Shown: positions 19,000 to 27,503, counted from the stretch's first letter. The stretch: 64,000 bases of DNA from Bacteroidota bacterium (GCA_016713925.1 JADJOH010000008.1:186001-250000), one strand, 5' to 3'. Numbers and translations: made by a program. Notes: a model not told the origin generated them from the letters alone.

Positions 19000-19348
19000 T
19001 TTTCTTGCAGACAGTTCTAAGAAGTGATGAAAATAATAAAATTAAAATGAATATACCTTATTTTTCTACAGGTTTTTAAAATTGAAATATCGGAGCAATC
19101 CGATGACCAGGTCCTGACTTGTACCTGCATTCATGGGTGAAATTATAAGTTAACAGAATTCAGCCTTTTAGTAAATGGTTTTCTACTTTAACCGCACTAA
19201 GAGTAGATACAAAGGAAATTAGAGTAATTAAAACGCCATCCAGAGTAGTAACGATTCCAAACTTAAACTTACCTATGCTGAAGCTTCGGCAGGCAGGCGC
19301 TGCGTTCGCGGCGGGTTCGTGGCGGTCGCTGCGCCTGCCTGTCGGCAG
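19000..19348. repeat. Repeat-bearing intergenic DNA left of the IS element
   Basis: No gene is seen. At 19067-19110 there is an element TACAGGTTTTTAAA plus CGGAGCAATCCG plus TGACCAG, repeated at 21147-21189. At 19290-19304 and 19327-19341 lie 15-bp imperfect inverted arms (CAGGCAGGCGCTGCG against CGCTGCGCCTGCCTG, one mismatch). This hairpin region was the target of the IS insertion. Confidence 0.65.
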
Positions 19349-19367
19349 CTACTGTTTGGACACATCT

Positions 19368-19583
19368 TTAAGTGTAATTTGAAGCCAATTTCCATCCTTC
19401 ATAAATATTCTCAAATTTTTCTACGCCTTTTAGTAATATAATTGGGCCTGGTGGTCTTTGATTTGGATTTCCTTTCCAACCACCCAATCTTCCTATTATC
19501 CATGATGCCCATGCTAGTACTTTAGGAGAATATGGGTTTGTTGTGGCTTCAGTTACTTTTAATTTTTGCTCGATTTTTTCCAA
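19368..19583 (-). CDS. IS4-family transposase, C-terminal fragment
   Basis: This 71-residue piece is the typical IS4/Tn5-like C-terminal tail: VLAWASWIIGRLGGWKG followed by RPPGPIILLKGVEKF. In the same frame coding sequence continues upstream to about 19640 and joins the main transposase ORF at a -1 shift. The annotated start (a TTG) is arbitrary. It is unlikely to act alone. Confidence 0.8.
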   Translation of the reverse strand: MEKIEQKLKVTEATTNPYSPKVLAWASWIIGRLGGWKGNPNQRPPGPIILLKGVEKFENIYEGWKLASNYT

Positions 19584-19615
19584 GCATTCTATTTCTTTCT
19601 CGTCGAAGACGTTTG

Positions 19616-20767
19616 TTATGGGCTGGCTTTTTCCACTCCATATGCAAGGTAGAGTTGCATCACTTTTAGTGCAGATGCCAACACCAACAGATAGAGTTTT
19701 CTAATACCCCATCCATTTTTAAGTTGGGTTTGCTCTATTTTAAATCCTTGCTTCTTAGTCAATCGAAACAACTGTTCAATATACCATCTTTGTTTATAAC
19801 GTTCAATGATTTTCTCTGCATCTTCACCTGTTCGTACTTCAATTGTAGTGAGAATTCGCCAGTGTATCGGATCCTTTATTTTTACATTACTTTTTTCCTG
19901 AACATTTACTACAAATAACTCTTTTGACTTTGGTAATTCCTTGTTAATATATTTCCCATGTGGTCGTTCTAACTCTACTTTGCATACTTTAATTTCGGCT
20001 TGTGCTATCCTTGCAATCTTTTGTTTTCTTAAATCTTTAATTATCGGAATGGATAATTGACCGAGCGACTTTGACTTTTTAATGGTTTCATCCATTGAAC
20101 TTCCATCTGCAAGTTTCCTGTCACTTCTGCTTCTAATTATTAAATCAGTCCGGTCATCCGGCACAGTGCAAAACTGATCATAAATGTCACCTTCACGATC
20201 TTCTATTATCGTGATTGTTGCTGCTTCTGATAATATAGCTTTTGAGCTTTCACTCGCTTTTATCCACTTATAGGACTCCTTTTCTTCAATGGGTTGTTGC
20301 TTATAAATCCGTGTTGTATTGTTTGACTTATCTTCTTTTCGATGCCATAATTGTACATCGGAATAGCCCAACAAATCTTCAGTTTGGGCATCAAGTACCA
20401 AGCTAATATGAGTTAAAAAGCCTAACCCCATTTTGTTGCCAACTAATCCTAAACCGCTATCTTCTTCTATGCTTTCCTTTAGATGCCCTAAACCATAAGA
20501 ACTACTATCTTGAATTACTAATACATCTTTTCCTTGAACATTTCTTTTACATCGTTTCGTTAGAGAACTGATGAGCTCTGCCTCACTAACGTTTTCATTA
20601 TCCAAAAACCTGTAAAACCCTTTTTGATCAGCTTCAGTTAACGTGCTACCGTGAACAGAACTTGTTCGAGAAATTACTAAGGCTGAAACAACCTTTCTTG
20701 CCCTGTCTTCTAACCTTTTATCGCTCAGTTCGCCTTCGAAATCAATTATATAATTTGGTTTCTTCAT
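19616..20767 (-). CDS. IS4-family transposase (main part)
   Basis: This DDE transposase shows catalytic residues Asp87 (LVIQDSSSYG), Asp190 (IIEDREGDIYD) and Glu331 inside a perfect YREK signature (Tyr324, Arg327, Glu331, Lys338 in YKQRWYIEQLFRLTK). The N-terminal part (ARKVVSALVISRTSSVHGSTL) resembles the DNA-binding domain of Tn5-type transposases. The frame ends at 19616 after 383 residues; the usual C-terminal domain continues in the -1 frame as SGKSQPITNVFDEKEIE. The protein is either inactivated by a one-base deletion around 19628-19640 or made by -1 slippage on an A5 run there. Confidence 0.9.
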   Translation of the reverse strand: MKKPNYIIDFEGELSDKRLEDRARKVVSALVISRTSSVHGSTLTEADQKGFYRFLDNENVSEAELISSLTKRCKRNVQGKDVLVIQDSSSYGLGHLKESIEEDSGLGLVGNKMGLGFLTHISLVLDAQTEDLLGYSDVQLWHRKEDKSNNTTRIYKQQPIEEKESYKWIKASESSKAILSEAATITIIEDREGDIYDQFCTVPDDRTDLIIRSRSDRKLADGSSMDETIKKSKSLGQLSIPIIKDLRKQKIARIAQAEIKVCKVELERPHGKYINKELPKSKELFVVNVQEKSNVKIKDPIHWRILTTIEVRTGEDAEKIIERYKQRWYIEQLFRLTKKQGFKIEQTQLKNGWGIRKLYLLVLASALKVMQLYLAYGVEKASP

Positions 20768-20812
20768 AAGGCTAATTTAATACATTTGTGTCCAAACAGT
20801 AGCTGTCGGCAG

Positions 20813-21253
20813 ACAGGTTTAAACAGAAGATTTAATTATCAGAATATTCATTTATTCAAAACTAAGATTATTTATAGTCGAAAAATAAAGTTGAATTTCC
20901 GGGAAAAACTGATTGTATTCATCTTCAAAAGCTGAGTATTGTTTTCTGCCCTCTTTGCAACCCTTGGACTTCGAAGCTTTAGCGAAGTAGTCTCCATATT
21001 ACCCTTTGGACATCGAAGCTTTAGCGTAGGTGGGTTAAAAGCCGTAAATATTTTGTTCTTGTCAATCTAAATCCATAAGTAAATTGAAATTGATAACACT
21101 GCACTAAAGGTAAAAGTCAGGAAATAAAAATGTATTCATCTTTTATTACAGGTTTTTAAATGTCGTTGCCGGAGCAATCCGTTGACCAGATACCATGAAG
21201 AGTCTGCCAATAGATGCTCTGGATTTCGTACATTCATTCGGGCTTGAAAAAGC
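20813..21253. repeat. Intergenic DNA right of the IS, with repeat copies
   Basis: No gene is seen. Features are the other half of the IS target (GTCGGCAGACAGGTTTAAAC), two GAAGCTTTAGCG phrases (near 20977 and 21014) each preceded by CTTTGGAC- or CTTGGAC-type DNA, and the second copy (21147-21189) of the TACAGGTTTTTAAA...CGGAGCAATCCG...TGACCAG element. Confidence 0.6.
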
Positions 21254-21287
21254 ACCACCCCTTACAAATGATGTTGCAAGGGGTGGT
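21254..21287 (-). terminator. Terminator of the FN3/T9SS gene
   Basis: A perfect 10-bp stem ACCACCCCTT/AAGGGGTGGT (21254-21263 with 21278-21287) is followed on the minus strand by GCTTTTTC, 28 bp after the stop codon. Confidence 0.7.
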
Positions 21288-21314
21288 AAGAGGTGTTTGT
21301 GGTGTATCCGGAAT

Positions 21315-23075
21315 CTACTCGATAACGACCAGCTTTCTGGAAGTGGTGCTTCTGCCATCATTCACTTTGAGAATATAGATGGCCGGTGAAAGCATGGAAA
21401 TGTTGATTTGATTGGGTGTTCCGGGATCGGTTGCATTTAATGTAAAAGCTTTCATGAGTTGGCCGGAGAGATCAAAGATGCTGATGTTATATTCGCCTTT
21501 TTCTTCAAAGGTGAGATAAACTTCCTTATTTGCCGGGTTGGGGTAGACATCAAAATTATTTTCCGGTTTGGTGGTTTCTTTCTCACTAATGCGGGGTGTA
21601 CAAGGGCCGGTGATGAAAGTGGTTAGACTGGAGAAGGGAGAAGTTACATCCACGCCGGTCGTATCACAAACCGTGCGCACCTGCCAGATATAAGCGGTAT
21701 TGCATGTCAGATTATTGATAGTAGTTTTTTTGTTCGTGGAATTCACGAAACGCTTTCTCCAATTGATGGCGGTGGTTTTTTTATACCATACTTCATATTG
21801 ATCTGCTCCGGGTACAAAGTTCCATTGGAGTACTGCATTCGTAGAAGTGATATTGATGGTGCTGTTTCCGCCAGGACTCACACAGGGTGCAGGTTGATTG
21901 ATTCTGGCAGTAGCGCCTCCTACAACATAAACATTGTAATCACTGCCCAATGCAAAAGCGGAGGAGTTGCTGCCGGCGGTGACGATGCTCCATGCTGAAC
22001 TCCCGTTACTATTGACTTTACAAACGGCCATGCCTGTCAATACACCGGCTGCAAGGTAAGCGTTATTGTAACTATCCATCATCATCTGAGCATGGAGGAG
22101 AAAATTATAGGTGCTGTCGGCATTTGGATTTGCCCAAAGTATTGCACCGCTGCTATCCGTTTTGAGAAAGGAGGATCCTCCACTCCCTGTATTCGGGAAA
22201 CCACAGGCAACAGGAGAATTGTCACTACCCACTTCAACACGGAAAGCAGTAAGCGGATAGTTGGATAACCAAATTTGTCCACCGGCAGGATTTAGTTTTC
22301 GCAATGCTGTTGAATTTGCAACGGTAGTACTCGCTGAAACCACATAAGTATTTCCGAAAGCATCGCCTGCGGCATCACCAACAGTAAGACTGTTTACACC
22401 TGCCAAACTCCATTTATGATTTCCGGATTTTGAAATCTTTGAATAGCCATTGATGTTTCCTGTGATTCCACGGCAAATAATCAGGATATTGTTATCAGGG
22501 GTAAATTTAAAATTTAGGGGAGCTCCAATACCGGCTGAATCCAGATAGGTCCAAAGGGTACTACCGGTGGGAGAGAATTTCTTGACTTTGGTTCGCTGGC
22601 CTGCAGCACCAATTCCAATACCCAGGACATAGATATTGCCTGAACCATCAATCAAACATTTCTTAGTGTACGATCCATCAAAACTATTTTCATATACATT
22701 TCTCCAGAGTAAAGTTCCTGCGGTATTAAATTTCATTACAATACTGGCAGCATTCACGGGATTGGAATAACCGGAGCGTGATGTTCCGGTAACGATAATA
22801 TTTCCCTGTGGATCTACGGCCACCCATGTCGCTACTTCGTGACGGGTATTGTCGAGGTTGTCAAATTTGGCATCCCATTTAAAATTCCCATTGGCATCAC
22901 GTTTCGTTAATGTAATGTCGCCGGCAGGATTATAATCCCAGTCAACGGTGAATACATTGTTGTATTTGTCGAGAGCAATACTCACCCCTCTGGTAGGTTC
23001 ATTCCAATCCACTGCAGCTTGTGATTGTGCAAACAATGGACTCATCAGGATCAGGAGACTTAAGAATAGTTTCAT
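21315..23075 (-). CDS. Secreted propeller/FN3 protein with T9SS domain
   Basis: I chose the ATG at 23075 (586 residues) because it begins a proper signal peptide (MKLFLSLLILMSPLFAQSQA); the longer frame to 23123 lacks one. Residues about 25-400 have SBBP-like blades (VTGTSRSGYSNPVNAASIVMKF, DGSGNIYVLGIG), an extracellular propeller of unknown ligand. A fibronectin type III-like domain follows (VLQWNFVPGADQYEVWYKK, NTAYIWQVRTVC). A T9SS sorting domain closes it (VYPNPANKEVYL ... RKLVVIE). Monocistronic with its own terminator. Confidence 0.87.
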   Translation of the reverse strand: MKLFLSLLILMSPLFAQSQAAVDWNEPTRGVSIALDKYNNVFTVDWDYNPAGDITLTKRDANGNFKWDAKFDNLDNTRHEVATWVAVDPQGNIIVTGTSRSGYSNPVNAASIVMKFNTAGTLLWRNVYENSFDGSYTKKCLIDGSGNIYVLGIGIGAAGQRTKVKKFSPTGSTLWTYLDSAGIGAPLNFKFTPDNNILIICRGITGNINGYSKISKSGNHKWSLAGVNSLTVGDAAGDAFGNTYVVSASTTVANSTALRKLNPAGGQIWLSNYPLTAFRVEVGSDNSPVACGFPNTGSGGSSFLKTDSSGAILWANPNADSTYNFLLHAQMMMDSYNNAYLAAGVLTGMAVCKVNSNGSSAWSIVTAGSNSSAFALGSDYNVYVVGGATARINQPAPCVSPGGNSTINITSTNAVLQWNFVPGADQYEVWYKKTTAINWRKRFVNSTNKKTTINNLTCNTAYIWQVRTVCDTTGVDVTSPFSSLTTFITGPCTPRISEKETTKPENNFDVYPNPANKEVYLTFEEKGEYNISIFDLSGQLMKAFTLNATDPGTPNQINISMLSPAIYILKVNDGRSTTSRKLVVIE

Positions 23076-23310
23076 TTGACGGTTATTGGTTAATAATTTC
23101 CCGCAAGATACTTGTTGAAACATATTCCGGTCAATGATTCAAAGCTGAATAGGGGTGATAAATATCAGATCGGGTGAAAATACCATCTGAACGGATTATA
23201 TAAAGGCAATAGTAGCCCTGTTTTTCCAATATTTATTACAACTGCACAAGTATGCAAGAAGGATATGAACTAAAAGGCCCGGTATTTTTTATAAAAGCAT
23301 GCAATCAAAA

Positions 23311-23739
23311 TTAGCAGGCAATCTTATCCACGCGTTTTTTATGCCTGCCGCCTTCAAATGCCGTAGCTAAAAAAACAGCTACCATTTCCCTGGCGACATC
23401 TTCAGAAACAAATCTTGCTGGAATACAGAGGATATTGGCATCATTATGCTGACGGGCCAGTGTTGCAATTTCAGGTGTCCAGCAAAGTGCAGCCCGGATG
23501 CCTGCATGCTTATTGGCAGTCATACAAACGCCATTCGCACTACCACAAAGTAAAATCCCCTTGCCATTTTCTTCTGCTTCTACGGCCGATGCCACTGCAT
23601 GCGCGTAGTCGGGATAGTCTGTACTTTCAGCGTTGTACGTTCCATAGTCGTGGAAGCTGTGGCCAAGGGTGGAAAGGTAGGTTTTTACTATTTCTTTCAT
23701 TTCGAAGCCGGCGTGGTCGGAGGCGATATTAATCTTCAT
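23311..23739 (-). CDS. rpiB: Ribose-5-phosphate isomerase B
   Basis: A 142-residue RpiB/LacAB-type protein that interconverts ribose 5-phosphate and ribulose 5-phosphate in the pentose phosphate pathway. Signatures are IASDHAGFEMK at the N-terminus, DYPDYAHAVA, and ILLCGSANGVCMTANKHAGI with the active-site cysteine. CGSANG replaces the more usual CGTGIG; I have seen this variant in Bacteroidota. It is cytoplasmic and full length. It stands alone, with repeat DNA immediately upstream of its start. Confidence 0.93.
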   Translation of the reverse strand: MKINIASDHAGFEMKEIVKTYLSTLGHSFHDYGTYNAESTDYPDYAHAVASAVEAEENGKGILLCGSANGVCMTANKHAGIRAALCWTPEIATLARQHNDANILCIPARFVSEDVAREMVAVFLATAFEGGRHKKRVDKIAC

Positions 23740-23743
23740 AGGT

Positions 23744-23834
23744 TACGAATATACGAATGTCCCATGAAGTGTGATTAGAAAGATGAGCCTTCTCATCTTT
23801 CTAATCTCTACTTCATGGGTACGAATATACGAAT
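23744..23834. repeat. Long hairpin flanked by a 15-bp direct repeat
   Basis: A near-perfect hairpin occupies 23761-23819: CCCATGAAGT, three unpaired bases and ATTAGAAAGATGAG pair with the mirror arm around a CCTT loop. On both sides sits the direct repeat TACGAATATACGAAT (23744-23758 and 23820-23834). The palindrome looks like a small inserted element. It lies 22 bp upstream of rpiB, so its transcript could also affect that gene. Confidence 0.8.
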
Positions 23835-23853
23835 TGCGAATTGCACGAATACC

Positions 23854-24006
23854 CGAATAATACGGAAGTACGAATAATACGGAAGTACGAATAATACGGA
23901 AGTACGAATAATACGGAAGTACGAATAATACGGAAGTACGAATAATACGGAAGTACGAATAACCCGAAATTACGAATAATACGGAAGTGCGAATAATACG
24001 GAAGTA
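23854..24006. repeat. 17-bp minisatellite, nine units
   Basis: Nine head-to-tail units of CGAATAATACGGAAGTA run without spacers from 23854 to 24006. Units 1-6 are identical; unit 7 is degenerate (CGAATAACCCGAAATTA) and unit 8 differs at one base. Decayed relatives continue to about 24040. The 17-bp period is not a multiple of three, so it does not encode a repeated peptide. Confidence 0.93.
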
Positions 24007-24118
24007 CGAATCGTACGAATATTACTGAAGTACGAATTGTGAGTAGAGTGAATGATTGTGGATATGGGAGGCGAGCCTTTGTGCGGGTTGTTAGATAGAA
24101 ATAAAACGGGTTAATAAA

Positions 24119-24730
24119 TTATGGCTTTGCATAGGGGAGCCTTTTGAGGAAATCGGTTTTGTAATAGGCATCAATACCTAGTGAACAAATACTTCCCGCC
24201 TGTGTGAGATGGAGGAAACCATCTTCTTCCATTATTTCGGGAGGAAAGAGGAGATGTTGAATGGACCCGATTATTAAGAAAGTACTGTTGTGTTTGATGG
24301 GGATGATTTCCACTAACCCGAGACTATATTTTACTTTGCTTTCTTTCACAAAGGGCGCGGTAATTTCCGGTAAGAATTGGGGAGTGAGACCTACGGCATC
24401 AAATTCACTGATATCCTGAGCATATTTCGCACTGGTTTGGTGTGCTTTTTCTATGATGTCTTCCTGGATATGGTTGATGGTGTAGCTGCCTGTAGCTTCA
24501 ATATTCGCCAGGGTATGAGGAGCTGCTTCTCTTGGACGATTTATAAAACCGACTAGTGCAGGATCCGCTCCCAAATGAATGATATTACTGAAAATGGCGA
24601 GGTTGGTATTTCCGTTTTTATCACAGGTTGCAATTAAACTTGCAGGCTTAAAACCACTGATGGAGTTGATCAGGTTGGCACGGTTAAATCGTGAAAAATT
24701 ATTGAGGTCCTTTAGGGTTATAGTATGCAT
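24119..24730 (-). CDS. Flavin reductase-like, FMN-binding split-barrel protein
   Basis: This 203-residue protein starts at the ATG at 24730. It matches the flavin reductase/DIM6-NTAB layout: KPASLIATCDKNGNTNLAIFS with the FMN-phosphate loop, ALVGFINRPREAAPHTLANIEATG and SYTINHIQEDIIEKAH. This group binds FMN and either transfers electrons from NAD(P)H or acts as an oxidoreductase on unknown substrates. It is cytoplasmic with no partner gene in an operon. The specific reaction cannot be assigned. Confidence 0.85.
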   Translation of the reverse strand: MHTITLKDLNNFSRFNRANLINSISGFKPASLIATCDKNGNTNLAIFSNIIHLGADPALVGFINRPREAAPHTLANIEATGSYTINHIQEDIIEKAHQTSAKYAQDISEFDAVGLTPQFLPEITAPFVKESKVKYSLGLVEIIPIKHNSTFLIIGSIQHLLFPPEIMEEDGFLHLTQAGSICSLGIDAYYKTDFLKRLPYAKP

Positions 24731-24778
24731 TCCGAAATGCTGAAACACTTAGATGACGGAATTGTTTCAGTGATAAGA

Positions 24779-25168
24779 TTAATTATGATTACTATAGAAT
24801 CCTGCATCAGTTGTAGACCCTACGTTCCCCGGCAACTTGATTAATTCAACATAGGGATGCCCTTCTCCTAAATGAGTTAGAATATACCGGTAGGCATTAT
24901 TTGCTAACTCCGGTGGAAAACCGGTTACAACGCGAAGTTCAACGTGCGTCGTATTATCTTCTTCAGTTTCGATGAAGGCATATACCGCTTCGTAACCTGC
25001 AGGCAATTGAAATTCACTGAAGAAATTTTTTAATCCAACAAACTTCTCCCATTGAGCATCATTGGCATGAATGAAATTCTGATTATCACTGTTTTTTACT
25101 AACATAAAATGGCATGTCGCTATAGGATAATAGCAATTTTTAATTAAATTAAAGTAGTTCTTTTTCAT
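24779..25168 (-). CDS. Hypothetical cytoplasmic protein
   Basis: The ATG at 25168 gives 129 residues (MKKNYFNLIKNCYYPI). A TTG at 25237 would add a less convincing extension. It lacks a signal peptide and membrane segments. The fold looks alpha/beta (AVYAFIETEEDNTTHVELRVV, ANNAYRYILTHLGEGHPYVELI). It sits 48 bp upstream of the flavin reductase-like gene on the same strand and may be co-transcribed. Family not recognised. Confidence 0.65.
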   Translation of the reverse strand: MKKNYFNLIKNCYYPIATCHFMLVKNSDNQNFIHANDAQWEKFVGLKNFFSEFQLPAGYEAVYAFIETEEDNTTHVELRVVTGFPPELANNAYRYILTHLGEGHPYVELIKLPGNVGSTTDAGFYSNHN

Positions 25169-25393
25169 CTCCGCTGTGTTCGGAGATTTGGATCCTTCCA
25201 CACCAAAGGTATTAAAAATTGTATAGACAACAAACAAAGTGTCATAAAAGCAAATTTATTTTATAACTGAATATAAGACACTTGCAAAAGTCTCTGTGTC
25301 TTTTCCATTCCGAAGCCGAACGAAGACGATTAATCAGAATTGGTGAATGGTGATGGCGTTTACAGGTTAATGATGCATGAAACAAGTAATCGA

Positions 25394-26272
25394 CTACTCT
25401 ACTAGAAATTTAGCAGAAGAAAATTTATTGCCATTTTTTAGTTCAAGTATGTAGTATCCTTTTTGAAGACCACTAACGTCGATGGGGATACGAAGAACTG
25501 CAGACCATGATTTATTGTCTGTATAAACTGCTTTGCCGGTCATATCCCGAACAATAATCTGTACATCTTCCTTAACAGCTGATTTAATATCTGCATATAC
25601 AAAATCAGTTGCAGGGTTCGGATAAATCGCAGTAATCATATCAGTTAATTCAAGATGTTGAATACCGGTTGCAGTGCCTGTAAGAAAGGTGAATTTCGTA
25701 GAATAATATCCGGCAATAGACCCGGTATAGCTTCTGACTCTCCAGTAGTAACGGGTGTTCGCATTCAATGCAGGAATTTGCTGTGAAGTATTCGTTAACC
25801 CACTCTGGTTATAGACAATACTGGGAAGAATAAAGGTAGAGGCGGTGGCTACCTGCAGTTGATAATTGTCGGCACCGGGGACAGCCTGCCATTCAAAGAC
25901 GGGATTGATAAATACATTAACAGAAGAATCAGGAGGGGAGGTTAATGTGGCTGCTCCTGCAACAGTAGTAAATTTCCAGTAAGGGGAGTATACACTTTCA
26001 TGTCCTCCATTATTTGATTTTACTCTCCAGTAATAAGTGGAAGAGCCGGGTAATGCACTCGCTGTACTGGAATTGGTGCCGGATGTTCTGGATAATACAA
26101 TATTCGTGAAAAGTGAATCCGTTGCAAATTCGGCGGTGTAGAGAACAGCATCGGCCACCGTGGTCCAGCTAAAAGATTGAGTGTTGGAGATGTTCACAGA
26201 ATTGTCAGCCGGCGCTGTTAAGTTAACCGGGTCCGGTATCGTATCATTCACCCCTGTAGAAGTGATGAACAT
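25394..26272 (-). CDS. FN3 and T9SS part of a frameshifted cyclophilin fusion
   Basis: This is the C-terminal part of one gene with 26248-26823. Two fibronectin type III-like domains (about 20-105 and 110-200; each has YYWRVKS or YYWRVRS) are followed by a type A T9SS domain (AIYPNPATDFVYADI ... AKFLVE). With one more A in the run at 26278-26282 the upstream cyclophilin frame continues here as LQKISMFITSTGVND. The ATG at 26272 is therefore likely internal. Together the two pieces make about 476 residues. Confidence 0.85.
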   Translation of the reverse strand: MFITSTGVNDTIPDPVNLTAPADNSVNISNTQSFSWTTVADAVLYTAEFATDSLFTNIVLSRTSGTNSSTASALPGSSTYYWRVKSNNGGHESVYSPYWKFTTVAGAATLTSPPDSSVNVFINPVFEWQAVPGADNYQLQVATASTFILPSIVYNQSGLTNTSQQIPALNANTRYYWRVRSYTGSIAGYYSTKFTFLTGTATGIQHLELTDMITAIYPNPATDFVYADIKSAVKEDVQIIVRDMTGKAVYTDNKSWSAVLRIPIDVSGLQKGYYILELKNGNKFSSAKFLVE

Positions 26273-26823
26273 GGAAATTTTTGCAGCGGCACATCATTCA
26301 CATCCCTCGGCGAAAGTACAATGGTATCCACCACTGACATGCCGTTGGTCACCTTGCCGTAAACGGTATAATTTCCATCTAAGAAGGTTGAAGAAGCCAC
26401 ACAAATATAGAATTGCGAGGTGGCGCTATTGGGGTCCGTGTCACGCGCAGCTCCGAGGATTCCGCGCAGATGACGTACCGCGTTGAATTCGGCAGGAACA
26501 GTAGGTTGCCACGGTTGGCCCTGTCCCCAGGTGCTGATAGGCCCACTAATAGAGTTGGGGTCACCTCCCTGAATGACGAAACCGGGAACTACACGATGAA
26601 AGGCAGTACTGTCGAAAAAATTAACACCCGCCAGACTATCAAAATTCGCTACATGCAGTGGCGCAATCAGCGGGAAGAGTTCAATATGGAAGCTGCCTAA
26701 AAAGGTGGTGTCGCGGTAGGTATCAATCCGGTAAACAGGCTTGTCAATGCCGGTTTGAGTGAAGGCAGGTTTTGAAAGTGTAGAGAGAAATAGAATCGCG
26801 AGAATGCATTTTAGGTAATTCAT
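26248..26823 (-). CDS. Secreted cyclophilin-type peptidyl-prolyl isomerase, N-terminal part
   Basis: The ATG at 26823 begins a signal peptide (MNYLKCILAILFLSTLSKPAF). A cyclophilin domain follows: NFDSLAGVNFFDSTAFHRVVPGF with the catalytic Arg of FHRV, VIQGGDPN, AEFNAVRHLRGILGAAR and NSATSQFYICVA. It should catalyse cis-trans isomerisation of prolyl bonds outside the cytoplasm. The frame closes shortly after the domain because of a missing A; downstream FN3 and T9SS domains belong to the same protein. A cyclophilin sent out by the T9SS is unusual. Confidence 0.88.
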   Translation of the reverse strand: MNYLKCILAILFLSTLSKPAFTQTGIDKPVYRIDTYRDTTFLGSFHIELFPLIAPLHVANFDSLAGVNFFDSTAFHRVVPGFVIQGGDPNSISGPISTWGQGQPWQPTVPAEFNAVRHLRGILGAARDTDPNSATSQFYICVASSTFLDGNYTVYGKVTNGMSVVDTIVLSPRDVNDVPLQKFPCSSLLQG

Positions 26824-26842
26824 GTGCAAGTAATATTTGTAT

Positions 26843-26850
26843 CAAATATA
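26843..26850 (-). promoter_or_regulatory. TAnnTTTG promoter element of the cyclophilin gene
   Basis: TATATTTG on the minus strand, about 20 bp before the chosen ATG, matches the -7 consensus exactly. A clear -33 TTTG is not seen. Confidence 0.4.
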
Positions 26851-26966
26851 TACTTTTATTGGATAGGATGGGTATGAAAAGACCCTTCTGGCGTTCCTTT
26901 GTAGTAAAAACCATACGACTTTGTGAATGATTTCTTAAGTTGAAGCAAGTATTTGTTGTAAGATGT

Positions 26967-27503
26967 TTATTCTGCCGTCAAAGTACCGTCTCCTTCTTTT
27001 TTGATAGAAATTAACTTTATTAAATAAGGTTTTAATTTATATTCGTTTTCGAATAGTTGAAACTCAAAAGTCAGTTTGGGGTAGTGGATTTTTTGTTTCG
27101 AAATACCTTTTTCGAAATTATCCATAATTGAAACCGGGAATAAATGATCATAACCGGAATAACTTGCTTTTGCCAAATGTATAAGCGTGTCGGGATATAA
27201 CTGCAATATTTTTGAGGCTAAATCTAATTGTTGGGTCATTGGTTTCCCATTAAAGTTAACGTTCGTAGGGGCTTCCGCATATCTTATATGTGCGATAGGT
27301 GTTTTATTCTTTATTTTAGTTATTTTCTTATGGACAGTATCTTGAGATATTTTTTGGTAGGTTATTGCAGTGTCTGCAGACACCGCTTGATTTACTATTT
27401 TTATACTAGTATCAGATGTATTAAAAGCAGTTTCATTCACTTTGTCCGGTGTTTGTGCACAAGAGTAAATTAGAAGTAAGGTTGCGATGCAGAGTATTCT
27501 CAT
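26967..27503 (-). CDS. Lipoprotein of unknown function
   Basis: The ATG at 27503 gives 178 residues with lipobox LIYSC (MRILCIATLLLIYSCAQT). The longer frame to 27551 adds a hydrophilic stretch that would spoil the signal peptide. The mature region has a low-complexity linker rich in Thr, Ser and Lys, then a beta-rich domain (HYPKLTFEFQLFENEYKLKPYLI). No family recognised. It lies about 60 bp after the thioredoxin-like gene on the same strand. Confidence 0.75.
   Translation of the reverse strand: MRILCIATLLLIYSCAQTPDKVNETAFNTSDTSIKIVNQAVSADTAITYQKISQDTVHKKITKIKNKTPIAHIRYAEAPTNVNFNGKPMTQQLDLASKILQLYPDTLIHLAKASYSGYDHLFPVSIMDNFEKGISKQKIHYPKLTFEFQLFENEYKLKPYLIKLISIKKEGDGTLTAE

Larger units (their letters stand above)
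19349..20802 (-). mobile_element. IS4-family insertion sequence, 1454 bp
   Basis: Both ends are defined by perfect 16-bp terminal inverted repeats, CTACTGTTTGGACACA at 19349-19364 and its complement at 20787-20802. The 10-bp direct repeat CTGTCGGCAG flanks it on both sides (19339-19348 and 20803-20812), as expected for an IS4-type target duplication. It holds one transposase gene on the minus strand, split by a frameshift near its 3' end. Intact ends and target duplication suggest a fairly recent insertion. Confidence 0.92.

Noticed and set aside
23854..24006. Possible CRISPR array
   Set aside because: Units follow each other without spacers and there are no cas genes.
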